Shown in pieces: positions 50,033 to 60,259 of a DNA stretch of 64,000 bases; within the stretch, counting starts at the first letter, position 1; every line of letters starts with the position of its first letter. Source of the stretch: Muribaculaceae bacterium (lineage in GTDB: Bacteria > Bacteroidota > Bacteroidia > Bacteroidales > Muribaculaceae); assembly GCA_017405965.1 (NCBI GenBank), contig JAFQZK010000026.1, positions 24,433 to 88,432 of the forward strand, written 5' to 3'. The notes below the pieces were generated by a model, which saw only the letters and a list, made by a program, of their open reading frames with translations, was not told where the DNA came from and ran no database searches. Position numbers and translations under genes: made by a program.

Positions 50033-53000
50033 TTAATGTCCAACATACTTCTTGCCCTGATGGATGTAGATGCCGCTGTCAGGCTTGCCAGGCAGCACAT
50101 GGCCGTTCAGGTCATAGTAACGCTCGTCGCCAGTGCGGTCCACCAGTTTGATGGTTGTTATTCCGGTAGTTGTCTCATCGTGGTTGCCAGCTACCAGCTT
50201 CATCTTCATGGCCGATGCGCCATCATTCAAATGGAAGAAGCTGCGGTAGGGCGGAATCATTGCCTTAGGTACATTGGGAGCCACTTTGTGCCACATCTCG
50301 TCATTCTGCAGGATATATGAATTCATCTGGGCTGCATCTTCGTTGCTGATGCTCACCGTAGTGCCCTGGTATTTCAGATTGCTGGTCACAGCTACATCGG
50401 TCGAGGTGACGGGATTGAGTGTCACTTCTCCAGTCTGGAAGACTCCGTTCACGACATCATTGACAACGAGCAGATAAGGCTTATAGGGCTCGACTACATT
50501 GTTCTCGACCGCCCTGAAGACGATGGTGTCGCCCGTCAGTTCAATAGGCTCATAGACCTCAATGACGCTGTCAGGAGCAAAATCGTAGCGGAACGGAATA
50601 TAAATCGTTGCCAGTTGCGGCGAGATGACCCATTCGTGGGTCGATACATGGTACAGCATTACCGGCTTGAATGCCCTGTCAAGGTCAATGCCGCGGGTGG
50701 TGGTGAAACTACACGGCGGGTTGAAGTCCCAGCCATCGGTCAAGTGGATGGTATAAGCCTGGTTGCCGATGACGATATTATCCTCCTGATAAGTCATGTT
50801 ATCGTGATCGTGACCGTCAGGCAGGTAAACAATGGTGCGCTCATCCAGGTTGTTGAACACACCCGTAGCACGACTCACAGGAACAATGGGATTCATGAAG
50901 ATACACGGAGTGAAGTCGATGTACTGCAAGCGCTCAGTATAACTGAAAGCTGATTCACCCACATGCAACAGCGATGAAGGCATCACAATACCTGTCAGGT
51001 TGCGGCTATAGGCAAATGCTTCATAGTCAATAGTATTCACACCGTCGGGCACCGTGTAAACACCAGCCTTGGCGGCAGGATAGACAAAGAGGCGAGTCTT
51101 TTCGGCATTGAACAGGACACCGTCCTCAACGGCATAGAAGGTATTGGTCTGGTCCGACTTGGTGATGGCCTCCAGTGCCGGGCATTCACGAATAGAGCCA
51201 TACATCGAGGTGATTTTGTCGCTGATGTTCACATGCTCCAGGGCATAGCATGCCAGGAATGCATCCCTGCCGATAGCGGTCACGTTGCGCGTGTCGATGT
51301 CGGTCAGCCCTGAATAGGCAAAGGCGTTCTTGCCAATCGAGACGATATTCTCACCCAGGGTGATGTTCACCAGGTTCTCGTTGCCTTCAAACACGCCATC
51401 ACCGATGGCGATCACATCCTTGCCATTGAACACGTCGGGCACAAGCACATTGCTGCTACTGCCCGTGTAGCCGATGATGGTGTATTGCTGGCCGTTACTC
51501 AAGGGCAGATAGACGAATTCACCGTCGGTCTCGGTCAGACGCGACAGGTAGGTCTCGTAGAGGGAGAAGGGTAAGGGATAGTCATCATAGCCCTGCACAA
51601 AGTAGGACCAGTTCTCACTGCCCAGCAAATATTTCAAGTAGTCTTTCTGCATATTAGCCTGGCTGGTAAAGGTCTGGCTATTGGATACTGTGGCATTATC
51701 ATTATGGCAGAAACCTGTGCACGGTCCATTCTTGTAATAGGCACAATTTCTGATAATGGCCGTCTTGTTGGTGAAGCCGACGATGCCCCCGTGGAAGTAA
51801 GATGCATTACCTTGGCCATTGGCATGCGTCATCGCGCTGTAGCAGCGTTCAAACGTCACCGTTTCGCTACCGTCGGGGTAGATGCCGCCAACGATGCCGC
51901 CACAACGTCCCTCGTTGTTGAGGGTGATGTGGCCCACGGTGCCGCAGTCGCGCAGGGTGCCATGGTTGAGGTTGCCCACAAGACCGCCGCACCAGCCATT
52001 GCTGGACACGCCACCCGAGAAATAGCAACGCTCGATGTCGAGTTCGCGGGCATAGCCCACGATGCCGCCGGCACTACCCTTGGCGTTGACGATATTGCCG
52101 TCGCCCGAACCCGTCACCAGGATATCGGTGATGACGCAGCCGTCGCCTGCCGAGCCCAAGAGAACGCCGACATAGTCCTTAGCGTTGAGATAGGGGTCCT
52201 GGATGACCAGGTTGTGGATAGTGGCATTGACAGCCCTGCCGAACAGGCCGGCATAATTTTTGTCAGTATTATTGATGCGCAGGCCGGTAATGGTGTGGCC
52301 GTTGCCGTCAAAGACGCCAGTGAACGGATGGTCGGCGTTGCCGATGGGTGTCCAATCGGCAATCTGGGCGTTCTCATCCTTGGAGATGTCGAGGTCCCTC
52401 ATGAGCCTGAAGTGGGTCTTGCCATCATACTGGCTCATCATCGTTCCCTCATTGACGGCACGGGCAAGAGTCCTGAGTCCGCTCTTGTTGTAAATCTCCA
52501 CAATCTGGCCCTCGGACTCAGCCTCCTGAATGTAGGCAAACGCGTCGTTCCAACCGATGGAATCACCCCATGCGGGCTGGCGGTAGGACAAGACAGAGCC
52601 TTCGGGAACATACAGGCAGCGGTTGCGGTTGCCGCTCTGGGTGCCTGCCTTGGTGCCCTCGCTGGCAAAGACGTCGTTCCAGGCCCAAGTGGGCGGAGTG
52701 GCGGCGTCACAATGCAGCGTCGCTAACGACTTGAGGTCGGCAAAGGCGCCGCCAGCCAGATGGGTAACCGTCGATGGCAGGAAAATGGTGGTCAACGAAC
52801 GGCAGCCGACAAAGGCAAACTCGCCGATGCCGCGCAAGCCCTCATGAAACTTAATGCCCGTGATTTTATTACACAGCCTGAAAGCCATCGGGGCAACCGA
52901 GTCGATGGTATAGGTATTGCTATCAAGGGTGACTGTGCCGGGCACGACAACCTCACCGACAGAATAATGCGGGATGCAGGCGTTGATGCCTGTGCCCAGG

Positions 53001-53149
53001 ACGATGGTCCGGGTGCTGTCGTCGGCAAACGCACAGGCAGGAATCAACGAGCCGTCGAGGCTCACCTGCACGGTGACCATCTTAGTTTTGGCTGCCATCG
53101 TCATCACAGGCAGCACCAATGCTATGATGAAATAGATATATTTTTTCAT
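50033..53149 (-). CDS. Large secreted protein with BspA-type LRR and GLUG repeats
   Basis: A 1038-residue surface protein: signal peptide (1-19), LRR_5/BspA-type repeats (about 60-190), a segment with GLUG motifs (about 255-480: YAGLFGRA, AGGIVGYA, CGGLVGNL, HGGIVGFT), a second LRR_5 block (about 555-740), and a C-terminal region ending YYDLNGHVLPGKPDSGIY, a tail typical of exported Bacteroidales proteins. Likely an adhesin or glycan-binding protein. It lies 13 bases upstream of the dockerin gene at 49480-50019 and may be co-transcribed with it. Confidence 0.87.
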   Translation of the reverse strand: MKKYIYFIIALVLPVMTMAAKTKMVTVQVSLDGSLIPACAFADDSTRTIVLGTGINACIPHYSVGEVVVPGTVTLDSNTYTIDSVAPMAFRLCNKITGIKFHEGLRGIGEFAFVGCRSLTTIFLPSTVTHLAGGAFADLKSLATLHCDAATPPTWAWNDVFASEGTKAGTQSGNRNRCLYVPEGSVLSYRQPAWGDSIGWNDAFAYIQEAESEGQIVEIYNKSGLRTLARAVNEGTMMSQYDGKTHFRLMRDLDISKDENAQIADWTPIGNADHPFTGVFDGNGHTITGLRINNTDKNYAGLFGRAVNATIHNLVIQDPYLNAKDYVGVLLGSAGDGCVITDILVTGSGDGNIVNAKGSAGGIVGYARELDIERCYFSGGVSSNGWCGGLVGNLNHGTLRDCGTVGHITLNNEGRCGGIVGGIYPDGSETVTFERCYSAMTHANGQGNASYFHGGIVGFTNKTAIIRNCAYYKNGPCTGFCHNDNATVSNSQTFTSQANMQKDYLKYLLGSENWSYFVQGYDDYPLPFSLYETYLSRLTETDGEFVYLPLSNGQQYTIIGYTGSSSNVLVPDVFNGKDVIAIGDGVFEGNENLVNITLGENIVSIGKNAFAYSGLTDIDTRNVTAIGRDAFLACYALEHVNISDKITSMYGSIRECPALEAITKSDQTNTFYAVEDGVLFNAEKTRLFVYPAAKAGVYTVPDGVNTIDYEAFAYSRNLTGIVMPSSLLHVGESAFSYTERLQYIDFTPCIFMNPIVPVSRATGVFNNLDERTIVYLPDGHDHDNMTYQEDNIVIGNQAYTIHLTDGWDFNPPCSFTTTRGIDLDRAFKPVMLYHVSTHEWVISPQLATIYIPFRYDFAPDSVIEVYEPIELTGDTIVFRAVENNVVEPYKPYLLVVNDVVNGVFQTGEVTLNPVTSTDVAVTSNLKYQGTTVSISNEDAAQMNSYILQNDEMWHKVAPNVPKAMIPPYRSFFHLNDGASAMKMKLVAGNHDETTTGITTIKLVDRTGDERYYDLNGHVLPGKPDSGIYIHQGKKYVGH

Positions 53150-53241
53150 ATCGCGTTGCTTTAAATGATTACTAAGTTGTAAGTTGTTAGTTTTTAGGTT
53201 ATTTGTTGACTAATGCCCAACTATTAACTATCAACTATTAA

Positions 53242-54915
53242 CTAATTTGGTCTGACACCCGTAACAACCCAATTCATCAGAATCTCGTCAGCATTCTTGG
53301 TGAAATAGAATTGCGTTCCGGCATCCACATGGTCATCCTCACTGTTATCTTTCAGGTAAATCAGGTTCATGTCGGTACCCGCATCCTGAAACGCTTTTTT
53401 CACCGACAGATAGTTGTCATAGGGGACAACCATATCAAAAGGCGAATGGAAAAAGCCTATGCGATGCTCCGGCTTCCAGCCCTGGCCCATGTTGTTGCTG
53501 GCGAGGGCGCGGTGCAGGTCAATCATGGGGTCGCCATGACCGCTGGGGACCTGAAGCAAGTCATGCTCCTTGAAATACTGATAACACTGCGGAGTCAAGA
53601 CATACTTCAAATCGGCTCTTACCACATAGGTGTCGCCCAAGAGGCCCGCCACTGCATGGTAGGGGAACATCATGCAAACCGAGTCGACAGAGTGGTGATA
53701 AGTGACACCCGTAGCCGGATCGGTGTAGGTGATTCCTTGCTCACATTGCTGACAGAACACCTTGGCGATATCATCGGTGGTCTTGTTGGTGGAATTATTA
53801 GCCTTGCCCTCAATCATCTCGATGACTCCGGTGTGGAGGAACATCGGGCTGAGGTAGTCAGTCAACTTGTGCTGCTTCATGTAGGGGTTGGAGTCAATCA
53901 TGCCCTTCAAGATGAGCGGCATGACAACTGGCATTGTCACTTGTTCCTTGATGTGTTCGGTTGACTTGTTGCTTACAGTATCGCCAGCACTGTTGAGTAC
54001 ATAACCATTGTCTCTCATGTAGTAGTTGAGCGTGCTGAGCGGGTCATAAGGGCCGTCGCCACACACCGAGCCGGCAAAATGCAATTCTTCGGCAAGACCG
54101 TTCTGCTCGATGAAGCGATGGGTGGCCAAGGCCACCGAGCCACCCTGGGAATAACCCATGGTAACCAATTTCCAGGTATTCTTGAGCGGGTCACCATCAT
54201 GCTCGGCCGACAGTGCCTGATACAGCGCCAAGCCATAACGCGTGGCATCCACCACCTGACGGGCTGTCAATTCCTGGTAGAGGTAGGGGTGGGCGCGCTT
54301 GCGGGTAATGCCATATCCCTCATAGTCGGACATGATGACGAGGTTATTGCCCGTCACACTATCGTAGCCCGTGGCAAAATAGGTCAACATGCCCACGTCG
54401 CTTTTCTCATGGCCGAAGAACCCTTCAACCGGGAGAACCGAATTATAGGAAGAGGGGCACTCATCGTTGCTGGTAATGGTGATGTGGCAACCCACAACCA
54501 CATTGTTCAACGGCTGGGAGGTGATGGAACGTGGACGGACGAGCAGCGCCGACAAGGTAATCGGCTTGCCGTTTGCGTCAACCGACGGATAGTAAAAGAC
54601 ATAGCACTTGATTCTAATGCCGTCCTTGTCCGTGAAGTTGAAATCGTCGGCAGCGGCTCTGGCGGGTCCTCCTAATGCAGGTAGCTCGATGGACTCTACC
54701 GATACCGAGTCCTGCACCTTGATAATGTGAGACATTCCAGTAGTTGGATCGTTGACCACGGAATCATGGGTGTGGTAGGTCACGTACATTTCCTTGACGA
54801 TGCGCGCATCGCTGGCATGAACCTCCTTGGGAATGTCATAGATGGCATCCTGCGCTTTTATGACCATGGTCGCCATCATGACCATGGCAAGGCCTAATAG
54901 AACTTTACTTTTCAT
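53242..54915 (-). CDS. Secreted alpha/beta hydrolase (lipase-like)
   Basis: A 557-residue protein with a signal peptide (1-21, ending IKAQ). The nucleophile elbow is GYSQGG, the acid is probably Asp in HSPFDMVVPYDN and the His in EDDHVDAG. It resembles secretory lipases and prolyl-oligopeptidase-like hydrolases. The next gene upstream is a shorter paralogue. An AACTATTAACTA-type repeat (53205-53240) separates it from the LRR gene. Confidence 0.82.
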   Translation of the reverse strand: MKSKVLLGLAMVMMATMVIKAQDAIYDIPKEVHASDARIVKEMYVTYHTHDSVVNDPTTGMSHIIKVQDSVSVESIELPALGGPARAAADDFNFTDKDGIRIKCYVFYYPSVDANGKPITLSALLVRPRSITSQPLNNVVVGCHITITSNDECPSSYNSVLPVEGFFGHEKSDVGMLTYFATGYDSVTGNNLVIMSDYEGYGITRKRAHPYLYQELTARQVVDATRYGLALYQALSAEHDGDPLKNTWKLVTMGYSQGGSVALATHRFIEQNGLAEELHFAGSVCGDGPYDPLSTLNYYMRDNGYVLNSAGDTVSNKSTEHIKEQVTMPVVMPLILKGMIDSNPYMKQHKLTDYLSPMFLHTGVIEMIEGKANNSTNKTTDDIAKVFCQQCEQGITYTDPATGVTYHHSVDSVCMMFPYHAVAGLLGDTYVVRADLKYVLTPQCYQYFKEHDLLQVPSGHGDPMIDLHRALASNNMGQGWKPEHRIGFFHSPFDMVVPYDNYLSVKKAFQDAGTDMNLIYLKDNSEDDHVDAGTQFYFTKNADEILMNWVVTGVRPN

Positions 54916-54966
54916 AGCTTGAGTTTGATTTTTGAGGATTTATAGTTGATGATCTAGATGGGCTTT

Positions 54967-56268
54967 TTATAGGCCGATGCCGCTCAGGTCGCTGATCTTG
55001 CCCTTGACTTGGTCAAACAGTTCCTTGATTTGTGTCACGGTATCGCTATTGCCCAAGATTTCCTCCATGCGCAGCATGGTGCCGCCAGTAAAGGTCAGCA
55101 GACCATAGTACACGTGGTTACCCGTGTTGTCAAAGTCGGTCTCCACCTGGCAGCCCTTGCTCTTGAGATAGTCGGCCATCTCTACGCCCACTTGATAATT
55201 CATGTACAGGTCGCCTGAGCTGTGCATGATGAAGAACTTGGTGTCCCTGCTGGGTTGCCAGTTCTGCCCGGGGCCGCACAGCGAGTTGCTGCGGAACTTG
55301 TCATAGACCACTTTGCCGATTCCGCTCTTATAGTTGCAGGCGGCAGGGGTCAACACCTCACTGATTTTCTCGGTGCCTATCAGGCGATTGATGTCCCAGG
55401 TGCCGTAGTCTTTTGAGAGAATCCACTCCTGAATGTGGCTGGCCAGCGGCTCCTTGAAGACATCACTGTAGGAGAAGTTCATGTGGTAGGTCTCCTTGTA
55501 GGCCACCATCATGAGCGGCAGGGCGCAAATGTAGCCCGAGAAATCGCTCTCCACATAGTTTTCATAGATGGTGCAGATGTCAAACGGGGCGGCACCGGCA
55601 GCAGTGAGGTCCCAATGCAGGTCGGGACGATACTCGTCCACATAGCGCTGCAGGGCAATGGCCGAGAAACCGCCGCTGGAGTAACCCACGTTGAATTTGC
55701 GCAGGCCATCGATGGCGTATCCCTTGTCTTTCAAGACAATCATTGCGGCATCCCAGCAATCAATCGATTCCTGGGCGGTAATCTCCGGGCAGCAGTAGGC
55801 CTGAGGCTTATCCTCGGTCAGTGTCCAGCCATACAGGTCCGAGGAGATGGCAATCAGGTTCTGGAATTTGTTCATATAGAAACCCACATCGTCAATCTCG
55901 TTTTGTGAGGTGCGCTCCCCATGCTTGGCAGTCGTGAACTCGTTGTAGAACATGAGTGCACGCGGAGCGGCCTCCTTGTTGAACACGGCAGGATTCATCG
56001 AGATAACGCCCGTCAAGCGCACTGGCGTCTTCATATCGGGCCCCACCGACGTGTATTCAAATATAATCTGATTGAAATGGAGATTGAGGATGTCGTCTTG
56101 CAAATCCTTCAGAGCATGGCAGCCACGTGTCTGCACGACCTTGACATCAAGGTCATAGTCTCGGTTCTGTTTGCCGTTGCCTGGGTCATCGCTCGAACAA
56201 GAGGTAATGATGCCGGAGCACATGGTCAGCGCCAGCATTGCAAGTGTCGTTTTCACTAAATGTCTCAT
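54967..56268 (-). CDS. Lipoprotein alpha/beta hydrolase, paralogue of the neighbour
   Basis: A 433-residue protein with lipoprotein signal (IITSC, Cys near 24). The elbow is GYSSGGFS, the acid Asp in MHSSGDLYMNY, and the His in GNHVYYG. The lid region and order of motifs match the 557-residue neighbour. Together the two suggest surface hydrolysis of an ester or peptide substrate. An AraC-type regulator gene lies just upstream. Confidence 0.82.
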   Translation of the reverse strand: MRHLVKTTLAMLALTMCSGIITSCSSDDPGNGKQNRDYDLDVKVVQTRGCHALKDLQDDILNLHFNQIIFEYTSVGPDMKTPVRLTGVISMNPAVFNKEAAPRALMFYNEFTTAKHGERTSQNEIDDVGFYMNKFQNLIAISSDLYGWTLTEDKPQAYCCPEITAQESIDCWDAAMIVLKDKGYAIDGLRKFNVGYSSGGFSAIALQRYVDEYRPDLHWDLTAAGAAPFDICTIYENYVESDFSGYICALPLMMVAYKETYHMNFSYSDVFKEPLASHIQEWILSKDYGTWDINRLIGTEKISEVLTPAACNYKSGIGKVVYDKFRSNSLCGPGQNWQPSRDTKFFIMHSSGDLYMNYQVGVEMADYLKSKGCQVETDFDNTGNHVYYGLLTFTGGTMLRMEEILGNSDTVTQIKELFDQVKGKISDLSGIGL

Positions 56269-56341
56269 TTGGTTTATATTTTATTAATTGATTGTTAATA
56301 GTCTGCTTTTCTCGGCAAATCGCATCATCTGCGACCACAAG

Positions 56342-57022
56342 TCAGTCCATTAGGCGCTTTTTCTCGCGGTATTGCTTGGGTGACATCCCAAACCTATTCC
56401 TGAAGACGGTGCGGAAGGTAGTCGTGCCTCCAAAGCCCGCTTCGTGGGCTACAGCGTCGACCGTCCAGTTGGGCTGCTCCACCAGCAGGCGACAGCCTTC
56501 CAGCAGACGCTTGGCGTTCAAGTACTCAGCCAGCGTGTTGTCTTCTCGTCGGGTCTTTATGGCCTGAGTGATGCGCCGCTGGGTCAAGCCGAGAACTTTG
56601 GATATCTCCTTGAGCGTCACATTGGGGTTCCTGTACAGTCCCTGGCTCTCAATCTGCGCGTCTATCCAACCCATGAACTGCTCGTCGGTCATGTCGACAA
56701 CGTTGGTGACATCATTGATCTCCTGCTGTAACAACACGCCCGCCTGGTCGGCCTGATTGGCTTGACACATCATGTCATTGATTTTATCTTGGGCCTTCTT
56801 GAGCTCCTCTTCGGCTTTCTGCAGTTCATGTTCAGTCTGATAGAAGGCTTCCCTGGCTGAAGCCTGTTGTTCATCTCTCTCGCGCACCTGACTCATCAGA
56901 TTGGTATTGTGCTTCATCAGCTTCTGGATCACATTAAACGATAGCACTAGTGCGAGGATAACCGCAAAAAATGTAGCCGTTATAGCCACGATGATGAGTT
57001 TCAGTATAAGGGTATCTTGCAT
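56342..57022 (-). CDS. Membrane-anchored AraC-type transcriptional regulator
   Basis: The protein (226 residues from the ATG at 57022) has one N-terminal membrane segment (about 6-30), a long coiled coil (about 40-85, ERDEQQASAREAFYQTEHE), and a C-terminal AraC DNA-binding domain with two helix-turn-helices (ISKVLGLTQRRITQAIK and VDAVAHEAGFGGTTTFRTVFRNRFGMSPKQYR). A -7 box (TATTTTTG) lies at 57052-57059, which excludes the frame start at 57052. It is likely to control the adjacent hydrolase genes. Confidence 0.83.
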   Translation of the reverse strand: MQDTLILKLIIVAITATFFAVILALVLSFNVIQKLMKHNTNLMSQVRERDEQQASAREAFYQTEHELQKAEEELKKAQDKINDMMCQANQADQAGVLLQQEINDVTNVVDMTDEQFMGWIDAQIESQGLYRNPNVTLKEISKVLGLTQRRITQAIKTRREDNTLAEYLNAKRLLEGCRLLVEQPNWTVDAVAHEAGFGGTTTFRTVFRNRFGMSPKQYREKKRLMD

Positions 57023-57207
57023 TTCAATCAACCATATCTCTAGATTCGACACAAAAATACTATCATTTCTGACTGGATTCTAGCAATTCGGCAAAATTTC
57101 TAATTGTGTATCAACCAAATCGATTACAAAGCAACCAAATCGCCAATTCTTAGTAAAAAAAGGCTTAAACATTCATCCGTTTAGCCTTGTTTTAAAATGA
57201 GAATGAT

Positions 57208-57215
57208 TACCTTTG
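57208..57215 (+). promoter_or_regulatory. -7 box of the 57246 gene
   Basis: TACCTTTG with TTG 18 bases upstream (57187-57189), 30 bases before the ATG; supports 57246 rather than an earlier start. Confidence 0.6.
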
Positions 57216-57245
57216 TGCCATTAAAACAAAATTCGCGATTCGCAC

Positions 57246-57830
57246 ATGAGCACGACCACAAACAACAATCTCGATTACACCCAATCGACTCTCCGCAACA
57301 TCAACCACCTGACCTCTGGACTACCCCAATGGGTCATTACAGTAGCCTTCATCATCATGGTGGCGGCGGCAATATGCACCATCACCCAGATTGACTACTG
57401 GCTGAAAGAGCATGCCTCAGCAGTTATTGCGCTCATCAATACAGTGGGGATGGTGATCATGTATTATGCTACGATGCGTGGCATGAAACGCCTGTATCAC
57501 CCGCTCACGGCTTTGTGGATAATTGTCCTTGTGCTCAACATCATCAGTTTTATCTCCATCCTCTTTGAGCCGGCATTGCCCGAAGTCAGTTTCATCACTG
57601 CTTGCGCGCTGCCGTTGGCCTACCTGCCGCTGGGGACACTGATCACTATCTGGTACCGCGGGCGAATGCAGCAAGTGGGCATCTGGATGATTGTACGCAT
57701 CCTCGTTGACTTTTTCCTCCCCATTGCATGGTATATGCTGGGCATCGGACTGAACGACATTTTCCTGGATTCCATCATTGTCGTCACAGAACTCATCTAC
57801 GCATGGCAATTCTACCGCCTCTTGCGATAA
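57246..57830 (+). CDS. Six-segment membrane protein, unknown function
   Basis: A 194-residue polytopic protein with about six hydrophobic segments starting near residue 28 (WVITVAFIIMVAAAICTI). The N-terminal 25 residues are polar. No known family recognised. It is divergent from the AraC-type regulator, with promoters for both in the shared 220-base gap, and ends at a strong terminator. Confidence 0.72.
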   Translation: MSTTTNNNLDYTQSTLRNINHLTSGLPQWVITVAFIIMVAAAICTITQIDYWLKEHASAVIALINTVGMVIMYYATMRGMKRLYHPLTALWIIVLVLNIISFISILFEPALPEVSFITACALPLAYLPLGTLITIWYRGRMQQVGIWMIVRILVDFFLPIAWYMLGIGLNDIFLDSIIVVTELIYAWQFYRLLR

Positions 57831-57948
57831 TTAGTCTGGACTTTGGGCAGCATGACTAATCACTAGCTAACGGCTAAAAAGCCATAGCTAAAAACCAGAA
57901 TTCTGCAGGCTTTCCTTACCACCGAAAAATAGACCTTACGACTTATTA

Positions 57949-57998
57949 CCGGCAGGACACCCATCAAAAGGTGTCCTGTCGGGTTTCATTTTTCATCT
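57949..57998 (+). terminator. Terminator of the 57246 gene
   Basis: CCGGCAGGACACC pairs with GGTGTCCTGTCGG (one G-U) across 8 bases, followed by GTTTCATTTTTC. The rest of 57831-58106 holds AT-rich spacer, an AGTTATTTGATATAACT palindrome (also near 49099) and two copies of a TAGTAGAATGAGAAA string. Confidence 0.78.
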
Positions 57999-58106
57999 CA
58001 AAAGCATGAGTAGTTATTTGATATAACTACTACTATTATAGTAGAATGAGAAACACACACACTTTTTGTGCATTATTATCTGGTTTTGATGGGTATTATA
58101 TTATAG

Positions 58107-58354
58107 TAGAATGAGAAAAACACACAATTTTTGACTATCCCCCGATATTATTCACGGTGTTCAAATGTTCAAGCTGTTCACGTTCATTTTTCGTCCCTGT
58201 AAAGCGATGGTGCAAGTCCCCGTATGATTGCCGCAGCTACCGTCCGCATCACAAATAATGGTGCTGGGCGGTTTTTTCCGCTTCATGAATAGAAAAAAAC
58301 CTCACACCCGCGAGGGCATGAGGGATATGGCTTGACTGTGTTGATGGATTAATA
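58107..58354 (-). repeat. Post-dockerin repeat, copy B
   Basis: Clearly related over its length to copy A (49229-49479), including the CCGTCCGCATCACAAATAATGG core, the CCCTCACACCCGCG hairpin terminator and TTAATACTAGGCGTT at the junction with the coding sequence. It follows a gene whose last 56 codons encode the same peptide as in copy A. Confidence 0.8.
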
Positions 58355-60142
58355 CTAGGCGTTACTCATCAGATATGTGATCAGGGACGTCACGTCGCTG
58401 ATGTTCGTTACACCGTCGTCGTTGAAATCAGCAGCTGCAGGCATCTCGGCATCAATCATCAACAGGCCAATCAGCGTGGTCACGTCGCTGATGTTGACGA
58501 CGCCGTCGCCGTTCACGTCGCCACGCGACGGAGCGCTGATGACAGCCACATTGTCCACCGCGAAGTAGTCGCCCGGTCTATTGACGCTGAGGTCCTTGGT
58601 GTAGCTCCATTCCAGCGTGCATTCCCCTGCGGGCAAGTAAACGGAATAGGTTTCCCAGCCAGCGTTCTGATACTCGCCGTAAGCGATTTGCTCCACGCCG
58701 TTGATGCTGAAAGAGCATTTGTCATGCAGCGTTGATGTGCCTTCGCCCCAGGCCTTGAAGTCAAACTTCAGAATATCGCCCTCGACAGCAGTTACCGTCG
58801 CCGTCATCACCGAGGAGCTGCTTGCCACGCCCGCGTTGCCTGACTGGGCATACATGCGGCTACCCTCCTGTATAACTGTCCAGGGATAATCCCCCGTCGA
58901 CTCGAAGTGGATGTTGCCGCCCTCGACGTTCAATGCTTCGTCAAGCAAGTCAGGAGCGGTGAAATAGCCCGGATTGCTGGAACCGCCGTCAATGTGGGCA
59001 TAAGCCTTGTCCACATGGTTGGCATCATAGGTAGTGCCCTTTTCGCCTACCAAATTGGTGCAATAATAGAACATATAATCGGAACTCGTCACGGCTGCCG
59101 TGCTCCAGCCGTCGCCCACATGGACGGTTTTCAGGTTAGAGCAATCAAAAAACATCCATTTCATATTGGTCACCTTGGCAGTGTTGAAACTGCTCAAGTC
59201 AAGGCTCGTCAAGGCTGAACAATTTTCGAACATCCTGTTCATTGTGGTCACGTTGTCCGTATTGAAGTTGCTCACGTCGAGGCTCGTTAAACTGCTGCAA
59301 TCACTAAACATGATACCCATATTGGTCACATTAGCCGTGTTGAAACTGCTCACGTCAAGATCCGTTAAGGCACTGCACCCCAAGAACATGCTTTCCATGT
59401 TGGTCACGTTGGACGTATTGAAATTTCTTAAGTCCAGACTCGTCAAGCCACAGCAATTACTGAACATGTCACCCATGCTGGTCACGTTGTCCGTAATGAA
59501 GCTGCTCACGTTGAGGCTTGTCAAAAGTTTACAATTTCGGAACATGTATCTCATATCGGTCACATTAGCGGTGTTGAAATTGCTCACATTAAGACTTGTT
59601 AGAGATTCACAATGGTCGAACATGCCATACATATCATTTACAACAGTCGTATTAAAGTGGCTCAAGTCAAGGCTCATCAAAGATTCACAATTATAGAACA
59701 TACATCGCATATCAGACACATTGGCCGTGTTGAAGGAACTCAGGTCAAGATTCTTCAAAGAAGAACAACCACCGAACATCCAACTCATATTGGTCACCTC
59801 ACTAGTGTTTAAGTAGGCGATTCCGGTGATGGATTGAAGATTCTCCATATCACAAAACCAGCTGTATGTGGTCGTCGGGGTGGCAATGACGAATGGGGAT
59901 TTAAAGACCACTCGGGTCACACTGGTGTAGGTGTCATCCAAGTACCACCCAGGGGAGCTGTAGCCAGTGTTCAGGTCATAGGTCGTGCCAGTGCGGGTGC
60001 TACGCTGGTTGTCGTAGTAGAACGTCAGCGTCGTGTTCGACGGCGTGTAGTTGGCATAGGCCTCGACAGCAGCCTGCATGCCCAGGGCGCACATCATCGC
60101 CGCCACCACGACGACCATTCGAAAAAGTAGTTTCTTGCTCAT
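58355..60142 (-). CDS. BspA-family (DUF285) surface protein with dockerin-like C-terminus
   Basis: A 595-residue protein: signal peptide (about 1-25), a short lead module (YTPSNTTLTFYYDNQRSTRTG), then a run of about 11 DUF285-type leucine-rich repeats with the beat LTSLDLSSFNTANVTNM and MFxxCxxL (about 90-345), a beta-sandwich domain (about 395-530, WTVIQEGSRMYAQSG, GDYFAVDNVAVI) and the dockerin-like end. Such proteins are exported and thought to bind host or microbial surfaces. Confidence 0.9.
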   Translation of the reverse strand: MSKKLLFRMVVVVAAMMCALGMQAAVEAYANYTPSNTTLTFYYDNQRSTRTGTTYDLNTGYSSPGWYLDDTYTSVTRVVFKSPFVIATPTTTYSWFCDMENLQSITGIAYLNTSEVTNMSWMFGGCSSLKNLDLSSFNTANVSDMRCMFYNCESLMSLDLSHFNTTVVNDMYGMFDHCESLTSLNVSNFNTANVTDMRYMFRNCKLLTSLNVSSFITDNVTSMGDMFSNCCGLTSLDLRNFNTSNVTNMESMFLGCSALTDLDVSSFNTANVTNMGIMFSDCSSLTSLDVSNFNTDNVTTMNRMFENCSALTSLDLSSFNTAKVTNMKWMFFDCSNLKTVHVGDGWSTAAVTSSDYMFYYCTNLVGEKGTTYDANHVDKAYAHIDGGSSNPGYFTAPDLLDEALNVEGGNIHFESTGDYPWTVIQEGSRMYAQSGNAGVASSSSVMTATVTAVEGDILKFDFKAWGEGTSTLHDKCSFSINGVEQIAYGEYQNAGWETYSVYLPAGECTLEWSYTKDLSVNRPGDYFAVDNVAVISAPSRGDVNGDGVVNISDVTTLIGLLMIDAEMPAAADFNDDGVTNISDVTSLITYLMSNA

Positions 60143-60210
60143 AGTTATCGGGATTTATTGGTTAAGTAAAATAATGTAGGTAGTTTGGCATATCTTGCAA
60201 GGTTTGAGCC

Positions 60211-60219
60211 ACAAAGGTA
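60211..60219 (-). promoter_or_regulatory. -7 box of the DUF285 gene
   Basis: TACCTTTGT on the - strand, 69 bases before the start codon. The same box and about 130 surrounding bases, including the leader motif TTAACCAATAAATCC, recur before the gene starting at 63565. Confidence 0.6.
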
Positions 60220-60259
60220 ATAAAAATTTTTTAATTCTCATCATCGGTTAGGCCATTTC

